Source: Flavobacterium sp. N502536 (lineage in GTDB: Bacteria > Bacteroidota > Bacteroidia > Flavobacteriales > Flavobacteriaceae). Taken from it: a stretch of 64,000 bases of DNA. Every line of letters begins with the position of its first letter. Positions within the stretch are counted from its first letter, which is position 1. Shown in pieces: positions 26,965 to 34,454 of this stretch. The notes beneath the pieces were generated by a model. It worked only from the letters and a program-made list of their open reading frames with translations. It was not told where the DNA came from and did not search any database. The stretch covers positions 4,906,001-4,970,000 of the forward strand of contig NZ_CP110011.1 in NCBI RefSeq assembly GCF_025947345.1, read 5' to 3'. The translations under genes were made by a program, and so were the position numbers.

Positions 26965-28314
26965 TTAGTAGGTGTTGCTTAATTGATATTCTTCCCGGAT
27001 TTGTTTGGCGATTTGTTTTGGGGTGTCTTTCCAGTTTTCTCCAAAAATACTTATCATTCTGTCGGCTATAGCTTCTTTTTCTGCGTACTCTATTTTGGGA
27101 TCATTCTCTAAATAACTGTTTGCGATAAAGGTAAAATTGATGATTTTAAGATCACTGTCTGTTAACGCATAGCCGTACTCAAATGCATCGTCTAAAATTG
27201 CAGTATATTGTCCGTCTTTCTTTTTTGCAGCGAGTAACAATGCATAATTATAACCGTTAATGACTTGCATCTCCTGCCCTATTTCTTTGGCAATAGCCAC
27301 TTGTTTTAAAAAGTGATGTATCGCCAAATCCGTATTTCCGGTAATGCTGTAATGTGAGCCTTTGTAAACTAAAAGCTGCATCAAGATTCCTGCAATATCT
27401 TCTTTCTCTTTATAAAATGGGGTCGTTATTTTTATTCCCTTATCCAGCAATTCATGAATCAGTTCTTTTTCATCTTTAAACTGAAATAAAAAACTGGCGT
27501 AAATAAGATAGGATGAAGCCCAAAAACTGGTTTCTCCGGTACTCTTGCTTATATCAATAAGCTCATTACCAAGTCTTTTTACTTTTTCTTGTTTTTTATC
27601 CTTTGCGGCTTCTCCAATTTCAAACAGGCATTTTCGATAACGCACCTGCGGATCATTTGGATTCCCCTGTGTGGCTATTTCTTTATAGGCTTTGTTAATC
27701 TCCTGCTTTGGAATTTCAATGAGGATTCCTTTGTCTTTTAGCTGCCCCATCATCTGGCTGTACAACTGCCTTTCCTGATAGTCAATACATAAGAATCCGA
27801 CATTCTCAGGTAATAAAGCAATCAGTTCTTTTATACTCTCCAATAAAACCTCAGGATCACTAACTTTTTTTATTAAAAAACTAACGATTAAAAGGTTTCC
27901 CGTTTTTGCCTCAAAATTTTTAAAACTAATGAGCATTCGGATATAAAAATCTTTTAGATCCTGAATGCTTAATTGTTCTATCTCCGGCAATGTATCTTTA
28001 AAAGAATTAAATTCTTCCCAGTTCCAATTTGGATTTTTCTTGAGGTCTTCTTCAAAACCTAACAGCCATTGTTCAATAATGGTGGTGTAAAAATCTTTTT
28101 TATCGTAAAAATCAATAGCAAAAGCGACAAACGAATCAACCGATTGTCCGTATGCTGAAGATTCTAAACGAATAAATCCATCTACTAAAGGATAATCCTC
28201 TGTAAAACAAACCATGTTGAATATTTGTACCTTGGGATTATCTTTTCTGGTTTTGATCCAAATTTTCTGAATGTTTTCGACCCTTATAGCAATAGGATTG
28301 TGTGCGTTATTCAT
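26965..28314 (-). CDS. Alpha-helical protein between vgrG and rhs; probable T6SS cargo adaptor
   Basis: 449 residues, no signal peptide. The N-terminal half (about 1-200) is a mixed domain with RLESSAYGQSVDSFVAFAIDFY and several helices. The C-terminal half (about 205-440) is all-helical with TPR-like spacing (YRKCLFEIGEAAKDKKQEK, ASSYLIYASFLFQF, NGYNYALLLAAKKKDGQY). I do not recognise a named family. The gap to vgrG upstream is 8 bases and to the Rhs gene downstream 3 bases; the place between spike and PAAR-Rhs effector is where adaptor/chaperone genes (Eag/DUF1795, DUF4123, DUF2169) sit in other T6SS loci, and none of those families is present. A role in loading Rhs on VgrG is inferred from this. 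Confidence 0.8.
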   Translation of the reverse strand: MNNAHNPIAIRVENIQKIWIKTRKDNPKVQIFNMVCFTEDYPLVDGFIRLESSAYGQSVDSFVAFAIDFYDKKDFYTTIIEQWLLGFEEDLKKNPNWNWEEFNSFKDTLPEIEQLSIQDLKDFYIRMLISFKNFEAKTGNLLIVSFLIKKVSDPEVLLESIKELIALLPENVGFLCIDYQERQLYSQMMGQLKDKGILIEIPKQEINKAYKEIATQGNPNDPQVRYRKCLFEIGEAAKDKKQEKVKRLGNELIDISKSTGETSFWASSYLIYASFLFQFKDEKELIHELLDKGIKITTPFYKEKEDIAGILMQLLVYKGSHYSITGNTDLAIHHFLKQVAIAKEIGQEMQVINGYNYALLLAAKKKDGQYTAILDDAFEYGYALTDSDLKIINFTFIANSYLENDPKIEYAEKEAIADRMISIFGENWKDTPKQIAKQIREEYQLSNTY

Positions 28315-28322
28315 TTTCGGCT

Positions 28323-30092
28323 TTAATTTAAATTTACAACTCCTCCTTTAACATTAGTCATCGTTTTTCCGTCTATGTCAACAATTTTCCCTTCTGCCAA
28401 AATGGTATTTTTACCTTTTATATTAATACTTGGTGCTTCGTTACCGATTTGTGTATCACTTTTCACACTAACTTCATCCGTACCTACAGCTACTATTTTT
28501 TTACTGTCTACATTTACTTCATTTACTCCATTTATATTCACCTTTTCATCGGCAATAATGTTTATTTCTTTAGACAGTACGTCTATTTTATTTGGTGCAT
28601 AAATAGTCATTGTACCATCTCCGTTAAGTTTTATCATGTTACCACTTGGATCGGTAGCTGTAAAGGTGTTTTTTTCTTCGTCAAGAACAAGTGAGGTTCC
28701 TCCGCGGGTTGCAAAACTTCTTTTGTTGTTGTCGGTTCCACCACCTCCACCACTTTTTCCGTGAAAAACACTCCCCAGAATAAAAGGTCTGTTTGGGTCA
28801 CCATAACGGAAATGTACCATTACGTGGTCGCCTACATCCGGTATAAATACCATTCCTCTATTGGTTCCTACTTTGTCGCTGCTTCCTGCATCCGGGGTCA
28901 TAACACGAAGCCAGGCCGTTTTCATCGAAGTACCTTGCTGCCAAAGCATTTGTACTCTAATTCTTCCCTTGTTTTTCGGATCGGTATTACTTTCTACCAA
29001 AGCTTGCTGTGTTTGTGCAATTGGATAAGCAACATCCGGTTCAGGTAAACTAAGCACTTTTGAAGGAATCGCTTTGAAATTGTTCTCATACTCTCCCAAA
29101 TGGTTGGCATAATGGCTAATTTCTGTAATGAAATAAGAACCTATTTCTTGTGTAATCGCATTTGTGTTTTCTAAAACACTTGATTTTATATTAACGATGC
29201 TTCCAATTTTTAATTTTAAATTTTTAGTAGTCGCGGTAACATAGTTGGTATTTGCGGCAGCACTTTCCTGCTTTTTTTTCAGGAAGGATTCCAATACCAA
29301 ATCATCACCTGTACTCACGATTCCGTGCGTAAAAGCTGGCGTGGCAAAAACTTCTTTTGAAGCTGCAAATGCCTCGTTGCCCAATTTAGGCAAACCTCCT
29401 ACTGTGTCTTTAGATTTTGCAGTATAACGTTTATCGGCACTTTCGTTGTAGGTAAAGGCACTGAACTTATTCGGGACTGCCTGTACCGCTATTTGCAGTC
29501 TTGAAATATCACTATTATAGGTCAATGATATAGGAGCATCGAAGCTTTTTGGCTTTCCGAAGTTTAATTTTTCTCCGTCATAATACAGCCATTCATTGTA
29601 TTGTTTAGCCAATCGCTGGATGAACTGAAAATCGGTTTCCAGATATTGATTCTGATAATCCATTTTACTGCTGTACTCCGGATTAATATCATTTTGAAGC
29701 TGTTCTCCCGCTCCATTTTTTATCACTTCTTTTATAATATCTTTTAAGTTTAATTCTTCCCAGGAATATAATTTTTCACCCGATTCCAACAAGATCGTTT
29801 TAGAGTAACCTGAAACGATAATTTGATTTCCGGAATGTCCCATTTCCTGATCAAAAGCGATATTGGTCACCACACCCAAAAAATTATTTTTCTCTTCAAG
29901 TATGATGTGTACCACTTTACCCAGCCATGCCTGTGCATTCTCCAGAGTGTAAGCCAAAGGGCTCTCAATTGCAGCATGCGGAACAAGAATTTCAAATCTA
30001 TGGTGATCGTTTATCACCTGTACCAGCTCAATACTGGTAAAATGACTTATTTTTTTAGAATCTATTCCAAAAATTATTGATGGTGGTGTCAT
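28323..30092 (-). CDS. vgrG: Type VI secretion spike protein VgrG (TssI)
   Basis: 589 residues. The gp27-like part (about 1-340) includes FTSIELVQVINDHHRFEILV and LAKQYNEWLYYDGEKL. The gp5-like OB fold follows with KNKGRIRVQMLWQQG, AWLRVMTPDAG and GMVFIPDVGDHVMVHFRYGDPNRPFILGSVFHG. The C-terminus (about 470-589) is a beta-strand stack with repeated NIKG/INIIADEKVNING/VNVDSK units forming the trimeric needle. There is no extra C-terminal effector domain. It forms the sheath-driven puncturing tip on which the PAAR-Rhs protein sits. It follows the lipoprotein gene by 27 bases. A decayed copy of its first about 40 bases lies at 31680-31720. Confidence 0.95.
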   Translation of the reverse strand: MTPPSIIFGIDSKKISHFTSIELVQVINDHHRFEILVPHAAIESPLAYTLENAQAWLGKVVHIILEEKNNFLGVVTNIAFDQEMGHSGNQIIVSGYSKTILLESGEKLYSWEELNLKDIIKEVIKNGAGEQLQNDINPEYSSKMDYQNQYLETDFQFIQRLAKQYNEWLYYDGEKLNFGKPKSFDAPISLTYNSDISRLQIAVQAVPNKFSAFTYNESADKRYTAKSKDTVGGLPKLGNEAFAASKEVFATPAFTHGIVSTGDDLVLESFLKKKQESAAANTNYVTATTKNLKLKIGSIVNIKSSVLENTNAITQEIGSYFITEISHYANHLGEYENNFKAIPSKVLSLPEPDVAYPIAQTQQALVESNTDPKNKGRIRVQMLWQQGTSMKTAWLRVMTPDAGSSDKVGTNRGMVFIPDVGDHVMVHFRYGDPNRPFILGSVFHGKSGGGGGTDNNKRSFATRGGTSLVLDEEKNTFTATDPSGNMIKLNGDGTMTIYAPNKIDVLSKEINIIADEKVNINGVNEVNVDSKKIVAVGTDEVSVKSDTQIGNEAPSINIKGKNTILAEGKIVDIDGKTMTNVKGGVVNLN

Positions 30093-30119
30093 AGTTTATT
30101 TTTTTGTATTAGTAGCTAT

Positions 30120-30779
30120 TTATTGGGGAATATTATTGTTGTTTTCATTTAAATATCTCGAAAACAAATCGTTGCTTTCGAGCATTTCAGGCGTTAAATT
30201 TAAATCTTTAGTCCCTTGATGAGTTATCAGGCTTTTACCCATTTTATAATAATGAACGGTTGTTTTTCCTTCATAATTCAGACTATTGGTACTTATAATT
30301 ATATTGCTTTTTTCATTAAAATAAAAAGAATTAATAGCCGTTGTAATTACATCAGATTTTTGCTTAAACTGAAAGTTAATTTCCTTTTTATTCCTTAAAT
30401 CAATTGCCATTAGGTTTATCCTGTTGTTAACCTCATTTAATGGTAATAAAAGAACATGGTCACTTGTGATAAAACAAGCTGCAGATTTATCGTTCACGAT
30501 CAGTCCGTTGACTGGAAATGCCTTATCGAACCGGTTTGGGTAATTTATTTTTATAATATTTATGCTCCCCTGACTAATATGAAGACTATCCTTGTCATAT
30601 TTAATGGTGTATAAAACGCCTTCTTTGTCTTTAACTTTTAGGCTGTCGATAGTACTTATTTCCGCTTCCTTTTTTTCGTCCTGTTTTACTACAAGTTTTT
30701 CATTACTTTTTAAGTTACATCCCAGAAGAATAAAAACAATTGCAATTATTTTTATTTTAAAAAAGTTAGTTAATCTCAT
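30120..30779 (-). CDS. Lipoprotein, probable immunity protein for the glucosaminidase effector
   Basis: 219 residues from the ATG at 30779, chosen because it gives a proper signal (MRLTNFFKIKIIAIVFILLGC) and overlaps the upstream effector gene by 14 bases; a farther in-frame start at 30803 would add eight non-signal residues. The lipobox ILLGC makes it a lipoprotein. The mature protein is beta-rich with no family recognised. Because the preceding gene encodes a peptidoglycan hydrolase, an envelope-located partner is what an immunity protein would need. The pairing is positional inference. Confidence 0.75.
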   Translation of the reverse strand: MRLTNFFKIKIIAIVFILLGCNLKSNEKLVVKQDEKKEAEISTIDSLKVKDKEGVLYTIKYDKDSLHISQGSINIIKINYPNRFDKAFPVNGLIVNDKSAACFITSDHVLLLPLNEVNNRINLMAIDLRNKKEINFQFKQKSDVITTAINSFYFNEKSNIIISTNSLNYEGKTTVHYYKMGKSLITHQGTKDLNLTPEMLESNDLFSRYLNENNNNIPQ

Positions 30780-31629
30780 TTGAAATAGCATTAAATTTTT
30801 CATTCTGATTGATAAGCACTCTTTTCTCTTCTTCTAATTTAGTTTTCACCGGATCTGTGAATAAAAGGGAATTGGTTGTCAAAACCGTATTTATTTCCTT
30901 TAACCTTTCTTTGTTGACTTCTAACTGATAGTCTAAACTATTTTTGAAACGCTTTTTTACACTGCCTATTTGTTTTTCCAGATGCTCTCCATAATGATTA
31001 TTACCGGCGCTGTCCATATCAGCATTATAGGCATATTTCCCACCATGTCTTTCTTTAGCTGTCGGATAATATGTTCCGGTATTAAAAGCCTTGTCAATAT
31101 CATCTGCTGTTATAGTGTCTTTTGCTATTATCTCCGAAAAATGACTCCAGTTTTTATTGATCTTATTGAAATAATCCGTCAGTGCAGCCTGATAACCTCC
31201 TAAGGTAGAATAATCCTTAACAGTACCGTGGCTGGTGCTTCTTTTAGAAGGCTGCCCCATTACTCCAAATAAATTATAATCACCGTTTTTTAATGCCGAT
31301 GCTCCATATCCACTTTCTAAACTTGCCTGTGCCAGCACTAATAAGGCTCCTTTGGAAGATGCTCCTTTCGCTTTAGCAAAATCATATATATCAACAGCAA
31401 TTGTTGTCAAAAACAGATGATGAACAGGTTTCTCTTTTTTAGGTGCCGAACTTACTTGTTTAGCTTTAACATCTTCAGCGACACGATAAGCTTGTGCACT
31501 TCGTCTTTGCATCATCGCCCCTAACTGATCTGTATTTTCCCATTGACCACTTTTTTGGTTGTATTGAGCGCCTTTAACTCCCAAAGAGTTGGCGTTTTTC
31601 TGTTTTGCTGAGGATGAAGATCTACCCAT
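30766..31629 (-). CDS. Glucosaminidase-domain peptidoglycan hydrolase, probable T6SS effector
   Basis: 287 residues. The first 65 are a low-complexity, basic, disordered segment (MGRSSSSAKQKNANSLGVKG) without a signal peptide, then a GH73-like glucosaminidase domain (about 70-225) with ALLVLAQASLESGYGASALK, the expected catalytic Glu105, and NGDYNLFGVMG. The C-terminal 50 residues form a charged helix. The lack of a Sec signal on a wall hydrolase, together with the place between hcp and vgrG, points to delivery by the T6SS into the periplasm of a target cell, where it would cut the glycan strands. A lipoprotein gene overlaps its end, the expected immunity position. A housekeeping autolysin is less likely without a signal. 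Confidence 0.85.
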   Translation of the reverse strand: MGRSSSSAKQKNANSLGVKGAQYNQKSGQWENTDQLGAMMQRRSAQAYRVAEDVKAKQVSSAPKKEKPVHHLFLTTIAVDIYDFAKAKGASSKGALLVLAQASLESGYGASALKNGDYNLFGVMGQPSKRSTSHGTVKDYSTLGGYQAALTDYFNKINKNWSHFSEIIAKDTITADDIDKAFNTGTYYPTAKERHGGKYAYNADMDSAGNNHYGEHLEKQIGSVKKRFKNSLDYQLEVNKERLKEINTVLTTNSLLFTDPVKTKLEEEKRVLINQNEKFNAISNEIN

Positions 31630-31679
31630 AGTCCGTTTTGTATCTAATTATTTAACTTCACAATTAAAATGATTTACAC

Positions 31680-31734
31680 TTTTAGAATCTATTTCATGAG
31701 ATTATTGCTGGTGGTGACATAATGGCTATTTATT
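31680..31734 (-). repeat. Decayed copy of the vgrG 5' end
   Basis: Read leftward, ATGTCACCACCAGCAATAAT starts at 31720 and continues to GAATAGATTCTAAAA-like text, matching the vgrG start (ATGACACCACCATCAATAAT) at about 34 of 41 positions with one inserted base that brings in a TGA after eight codons. The upstream 10-mer AATAAATAGC (31725-31734) is also found before vgrG (30115-30124). It marks an old vgrG start, now separated from vgrG by the glucosaminidase/lipoprotein pair. Confidence 0.75.
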
Positions 31735-31745
31735 ATTGTGATTCC

Positions 31746-32684
31746 TTAAAATCTAAATCCTTTTTTACTCGAAAAAACCAATCGCTTCGGAGAGTCAAAA
31801 GACCTTGTGTCCCAATCGGTTAGTTGTTTGTATATTGTTTTAGTAAATGTCTTAGATTGGCTTAAATTATTAGGCGTCGGGCCATTGGTATAACCATGAT
31901 CCACAGGATTATAATTATAGACCAATTTTTCATCGATTACCAATTCATAAGCTGGAAAATGATTGTGTTCACCATTAATCGTAATTAACAGTGACTTTCC
32001 ATTTCTATACATTGTCACTTTTATTGTAAAATCAATATTTGGCGTTGCAAAACCAGGTGTAAATGGATATCCCGCAGAAGCTGATGCTTCAATAATACTG
32101 GTATTATTAGGAATCTTTGTACCAACCCGGCTTATATGAGTACCGCTTACAACATTTTGTATACTCGTTTCTAACGGCACTTCTTCAGACGTTTCTACGA
32201 GGACTTTTTCGCAAACCCCTCTGTATTCAAAACTAGTTGCTATACTGCCCGTTGCTGCACGGCCATAATAAACAGGGACTTTTTGAATATATACCTCAAC
32301 TCTGTGCGAAGCATCAGAATGCTGTCCCGATTTATATGCAGTTCCACATTTATGTCTAAAAAGAGCACTTTTGTCAAATAAAGTATATTTTCCCGTTTTA
32401 GCCCCATCAAGATTCATCACAAGACTTAAGCGATTATGATGATCGTTGTGTTTATTATGAAAATCAATTTTATCGGTAGAAAAATAATAATCTGATACAA
32501 AGTTCCCGGGTTCCGGTAACCAAGCGTATCCCTGACTATCAATTTCCTGCAATTTTTGTTTAAACTGATAATAGTTGGTCATTTTACTTGGATTAAATCG
32601 AGAATCCTTCTCAAAATAACTCAACAATGTTTTACCTAGATTTTTTGGAATATAGGCATTGAATTTTATTGTAATCGGTATCAT
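31746..32684 (-). CDS. Unknown protein in the effector zone, probable T6SS effector
   Basis: 312 residues, no signal peptide, no membrane span. It opens MIPITIKFNAYIPKNLGKTL, faintly like the start of DUF3238 proteins, and contains HNKHNDHHNRLSLVMNLDG, a central SYxYxG-like strand region and the late NGEHNHFPAYELVIDEKLVY. The clustered His/Asp/Asn could form an active site but no family can be named firmly. It lies in the hcp-vgrG interval, between a membrane protein (9 bases upstream) and the glucosaminidase effector, where cargo and immunity genes are expected. The vgrG-start remnant follows it directly, so it probably once stood next to vgrG. Confidence 0.7.
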   Translation of the reverse strand: MIPITIKFNAYIPKNLGKTLLSYFEKDSRFNPSKMTNYYQFKQKLQEIDSQGYAWLPEPGNFVSDYYFSTDKIDFHNKHNDHHNRLSLVMNLDGAKTGKYTLFDKSALFRHKCGTAYKSGQHSDASHRVEVYIQKVPVYYGRAATGSIATSFEYRGVCEKVLVETSEEVPLETSIQNVVSGTHISRVGTKIPNNTSIIEASASAGYPFTPGFATPNIDFTIKVTMYRNGKSLLITINGEHNHFPAYELVIDEKLVYNYNPVDHGYTNGPTPNNLSQSKTFTKTIYKQLTDWDTRSFDSPKRLVFSSKKGFRF

Positions 32685-32693
32685 AGATGGGTA

Positions 32694-33458
32694 TTATTTA
32701 TAATAGTGATCTCTTAAAATATTAGACCAGGAATCTATAAAAATACCTTGTTCTTCCATTTTTTTTATTTCGTTTTGCGTATAGAAATAATTTTTGTAAT
32801 CATTCACTTTACACACCACGACTATGTTTTTTTGCTTGTTTACTGCTGTTGTATAAGCAATTGGCAAGTTTTTGTTTTTTAATTTTTCATACTGAATATC
32901 TTCAGTACCTGCGCTTTCATTATAAGTATATTGGGGAATTTCTTCTTTTAGATTATTTTCATAATAAATTTTCAGTCCCTCCAAAGAAACTTGTGAATGC
33001 GTTCCAATAAGTGGTATGTATTTATCTTCATACGCAAATTGAGTTTTTGCCTTACCATTACGGTCTACTTTTATAACTCTGGAACCTCCCATGCCTAAAG
33101 ACTCACCAATCCATTCCTTAGGTTGTCCGTCCTTTTGGTTGTATTCTATTTTAACAATACCTTCATACCCTTTTGGCAACACAATAACCTGATTAAAAGG
33201 TCTTGTCAAATACCAAAATGAAAAAGCGATAAATAAAATGGGGAATAGATACAGAAAACAATCCCAAACAATAAACTGATTTTTTGAGGCACTAAAAGAA
33301 ATCTTTTTAACCTTAAAAACAAACCGAAAAAGAAAGTAGATTATCAATAAAACAACTCCTATTATTGCGAGTTTCCAAAAGCCGTAAAGCCAAAAAGAAC
33401 AGAAACACAGTATTCCCAAAACAATATAATAGATAGCGATATTCCTTAATCTTTTCAT
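32694..33458 (-). CDS. Membrane protein with DUF6843-like domain, possible immunity protein
   Basis: 254 residues. The hydrophobic segments are about 10-27, 28-50 and 65-84 (VWDCFLYLFPILFIAFSFWYL). A soluble domain of about 165 residues follows, with VLPKGYEGIVKIEYNQKDGQP and GGSRVIKVDRNGKAKTQFAY, the sort of Gly-rich start I associate with DUF6843. It follows hcp after a terminator and precedes the unknown candidate effector by 9 bases. A membrane-anchored protein next to an effector often provides immunity in the envelope, but here it comes before the effector, the reverse of the usual order, so the pairing is uncertain. Confidence 0.7.
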   Translation of the reverse strand: MKRLRNIAIYYIVLGILCFCSFWLYGFWKLAIIGVVLLIIYFLFRFVFKVKKISFSASKNQFIVWDCFLYLFPILFIAFSFWYLTRPFNQVIVLPKGYEGIVKIEYNQKDGQPKEWIGESLGMGGSRVIKVDRNGKAKTQFAYEDKYIPLIGTHSQVSLEGLKIYYENNLKEEIPQYTYNESAGTEDIQYEKLKNKNLPIAYTTAVNKQKNIVVVCKVNDYKNYFYTQNEIKKMEEQGIFIDSWSNILRDHYYK

Positions 33459-33499
33459 TCAGTTTTGAAATTGTATTGTATGTTTTAAATTCTATAAAA

Positions 33500-33528
33500 A
33501 CAAGAAGCGGTGTTTTACCGCTTCTTGT
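33500..33528 (-). terminator. Terminator directly after hcp
   Basis: A 12-base stem ACAAGAAGCGGT (33500-33511) / ACCGCTTCTTGT (33517-33528) with a 5-base loop and a T-run on the minus strand. It lies 13 bases after the hcp stop, so most hcp transcripts should end here and the effector genes would be expressed at a lower level by read-through or from their own promoter. Confidence 0.85.
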
Positions 33529-33541
33529 CAAATGGGAAAAA

Positions 33542-33937
33542 TTAAATTTTAGCCCAGTTGTTATCTAATGTAGCATTTCCTAATGTGATTTTTTCTGCTG
33601 AGAAAGTGATCTCAGTAGTCATAGGAGTTTCAGCTAAAGCATCTAATTGCTCACTGAAGAATACGATAAACGCATTTTCAAAAGCAAGTTCTTTCATTAC
33701 TTGCTCAGAATCAGCTTTAAAGTATTTAATTTTTCCGCTTACCGGTTTGTGTTGGCTGTTTACTGCCTGCTCAATAACTGTAGTGTTATCTGTAGATTTT
33801 ACTCTAAGATTTAATCTACCTCCTTTAATTTCAGATGAAACTGCTCCTTTACCGTCAGTATGTCTTAACATATCAACTTTTGAAAATAATACTTGGTACT
33901 CGTTTCCTTCGAATTCTAAAACTGCTTTAAATGCCAT
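33542..33937 (-). CDS. tssD: Type VI secretion tube protein TssD (Hcp)
   Basis: 131 residues, the normal size for the Bacteroidota Hcp. It opens MAFKAVLEFEGNEYQVLFSK and has the beta-barrel pattern with KGGRLNLRVKS, KPVSGKIKYFK and FENAFIVFFSEQLDA. Hcp forms stacked hexameric rings inside the TssBC sheath and is expelled with the spike; it may also carry small effectors. The gene stands alone between a leader with a duplicated hairpin and a downstream terminator, which fits a highly expressed monocistron. The codons are less AT-biased than in the adjoining effector genes. Confidence 0.93.
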   Translation of the reverse strand: MAFKAVLEFEGNEYQVLFSKVDMLRHTDGKGAVSSEIKGGRLNLRVKSTDNTTVIEQAVNSQHKPVSGKIKYFKADSEQVMKELAFENAFIVFFSEQLDALAETPMTTEITFSAEKITLGNATLDNNWAKI

Positions 33938-34008
33938 AATAAAAATAATTAAGTTGTTAAAAAATGTTTTTTTTTAGAATCCTCTTTATTTTGTCTGACT
34001 AGTATAAA

Positions 34009-34053
34009 CAAAAAAAAGAGGTATTCTACATGATTTTAGAATACCTCTTTTTT
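34009..34053 (-). repeat. Hairpin copy 1, in the hcp leader
   Basis: A perfect 14-base stem, AAAGAGGTATTCTA (34015-34028) with TAGAATACCTCTTT (34037-34050), loop CATGATTT, then eight T's on the minus strand. It is identical over about 44 bases to the copy at 34356-34397. It lies about 80-115 bases upstream of the hcp start, below the probable promoter at 34131-34157, so it would sit in the 5' leader of the hcp mRNA as an attenuator-like structure. Confidence 0.8.
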
Positions 34054-34130
34054 GTACTAACGTACTTTTTTTTAATTGCTTCTTGTAGGAAGATGAGGGT
34101 GATTCGCAATCAATAACTTGTACGAATATA

Positions 34131-34157
34131 CAAATACAATTTTAAAAAACAAGTCAA
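34131..34157 (-). promoter_or_regulatory. Probable hcp promoter
   Basis: On the minus strand, TTG (34155-34157) is followed after 16 bases by TGTATTTG (34131-34138), one mismatch from TAnnTTTG. It would start transcription near 34125, giving a leader of about 190 bases that contains hairpin copy 1. The rest of 34054-34361 is AT-rich without a gene. Confidence 0.4.
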
Positions 34158-34355
34158 TTCGTAATCTTTTTCATAAAAATATTCAAAAAAAAGTCAAGCC
34201 TGATCATTCAAAATTGTAAGAATTCAGCATTCACGGGGGCTGACAGAAAATTCATCTGTTTTAAAAAATAAATATTCCGTTGTAAAAACAATTCAATTGT
34301 CAAAAAGACACTTTTTTTTGAACATTCATTTTGTTTTTCACCTGCCCTTTACGAA

Positions 34356-34397
34356 CAAAAAAAAGAGGTATTCTACATGATTTTAGAATACCTCTTT
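34356..34397 (-). terminator. Hairpin copy 2, terminator of the T6SS structural operon
   Basis: The same 14-base stem and 8-base loop as copy 1 (34362-34397), followed on the minus strand by eight T's. It lies about 58 bases beyond the stop of the last structural gene (34455), the normal place for the operon's terminator. Confidence 0.85.
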
Positions 34398-34454
34398 CTA
34401 TTATTTTTTATTGATCTTCTGTTATAAAATAAACAGACCAAAAATACACACTAT

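Noticed and set aside
28375..29048. Plus-strand frames opposite vgrG
   Set aside because: Low-complexity antisense of the needle repeats, with no start context and no domain.
30780..30803. Upstream start of the lipoprotein at 30803
   Set aside because: It would place eight polar residues ahead of the signal; the start at 30779 gives a clean lipoprotein signal and an overlap typical of coupled genes.
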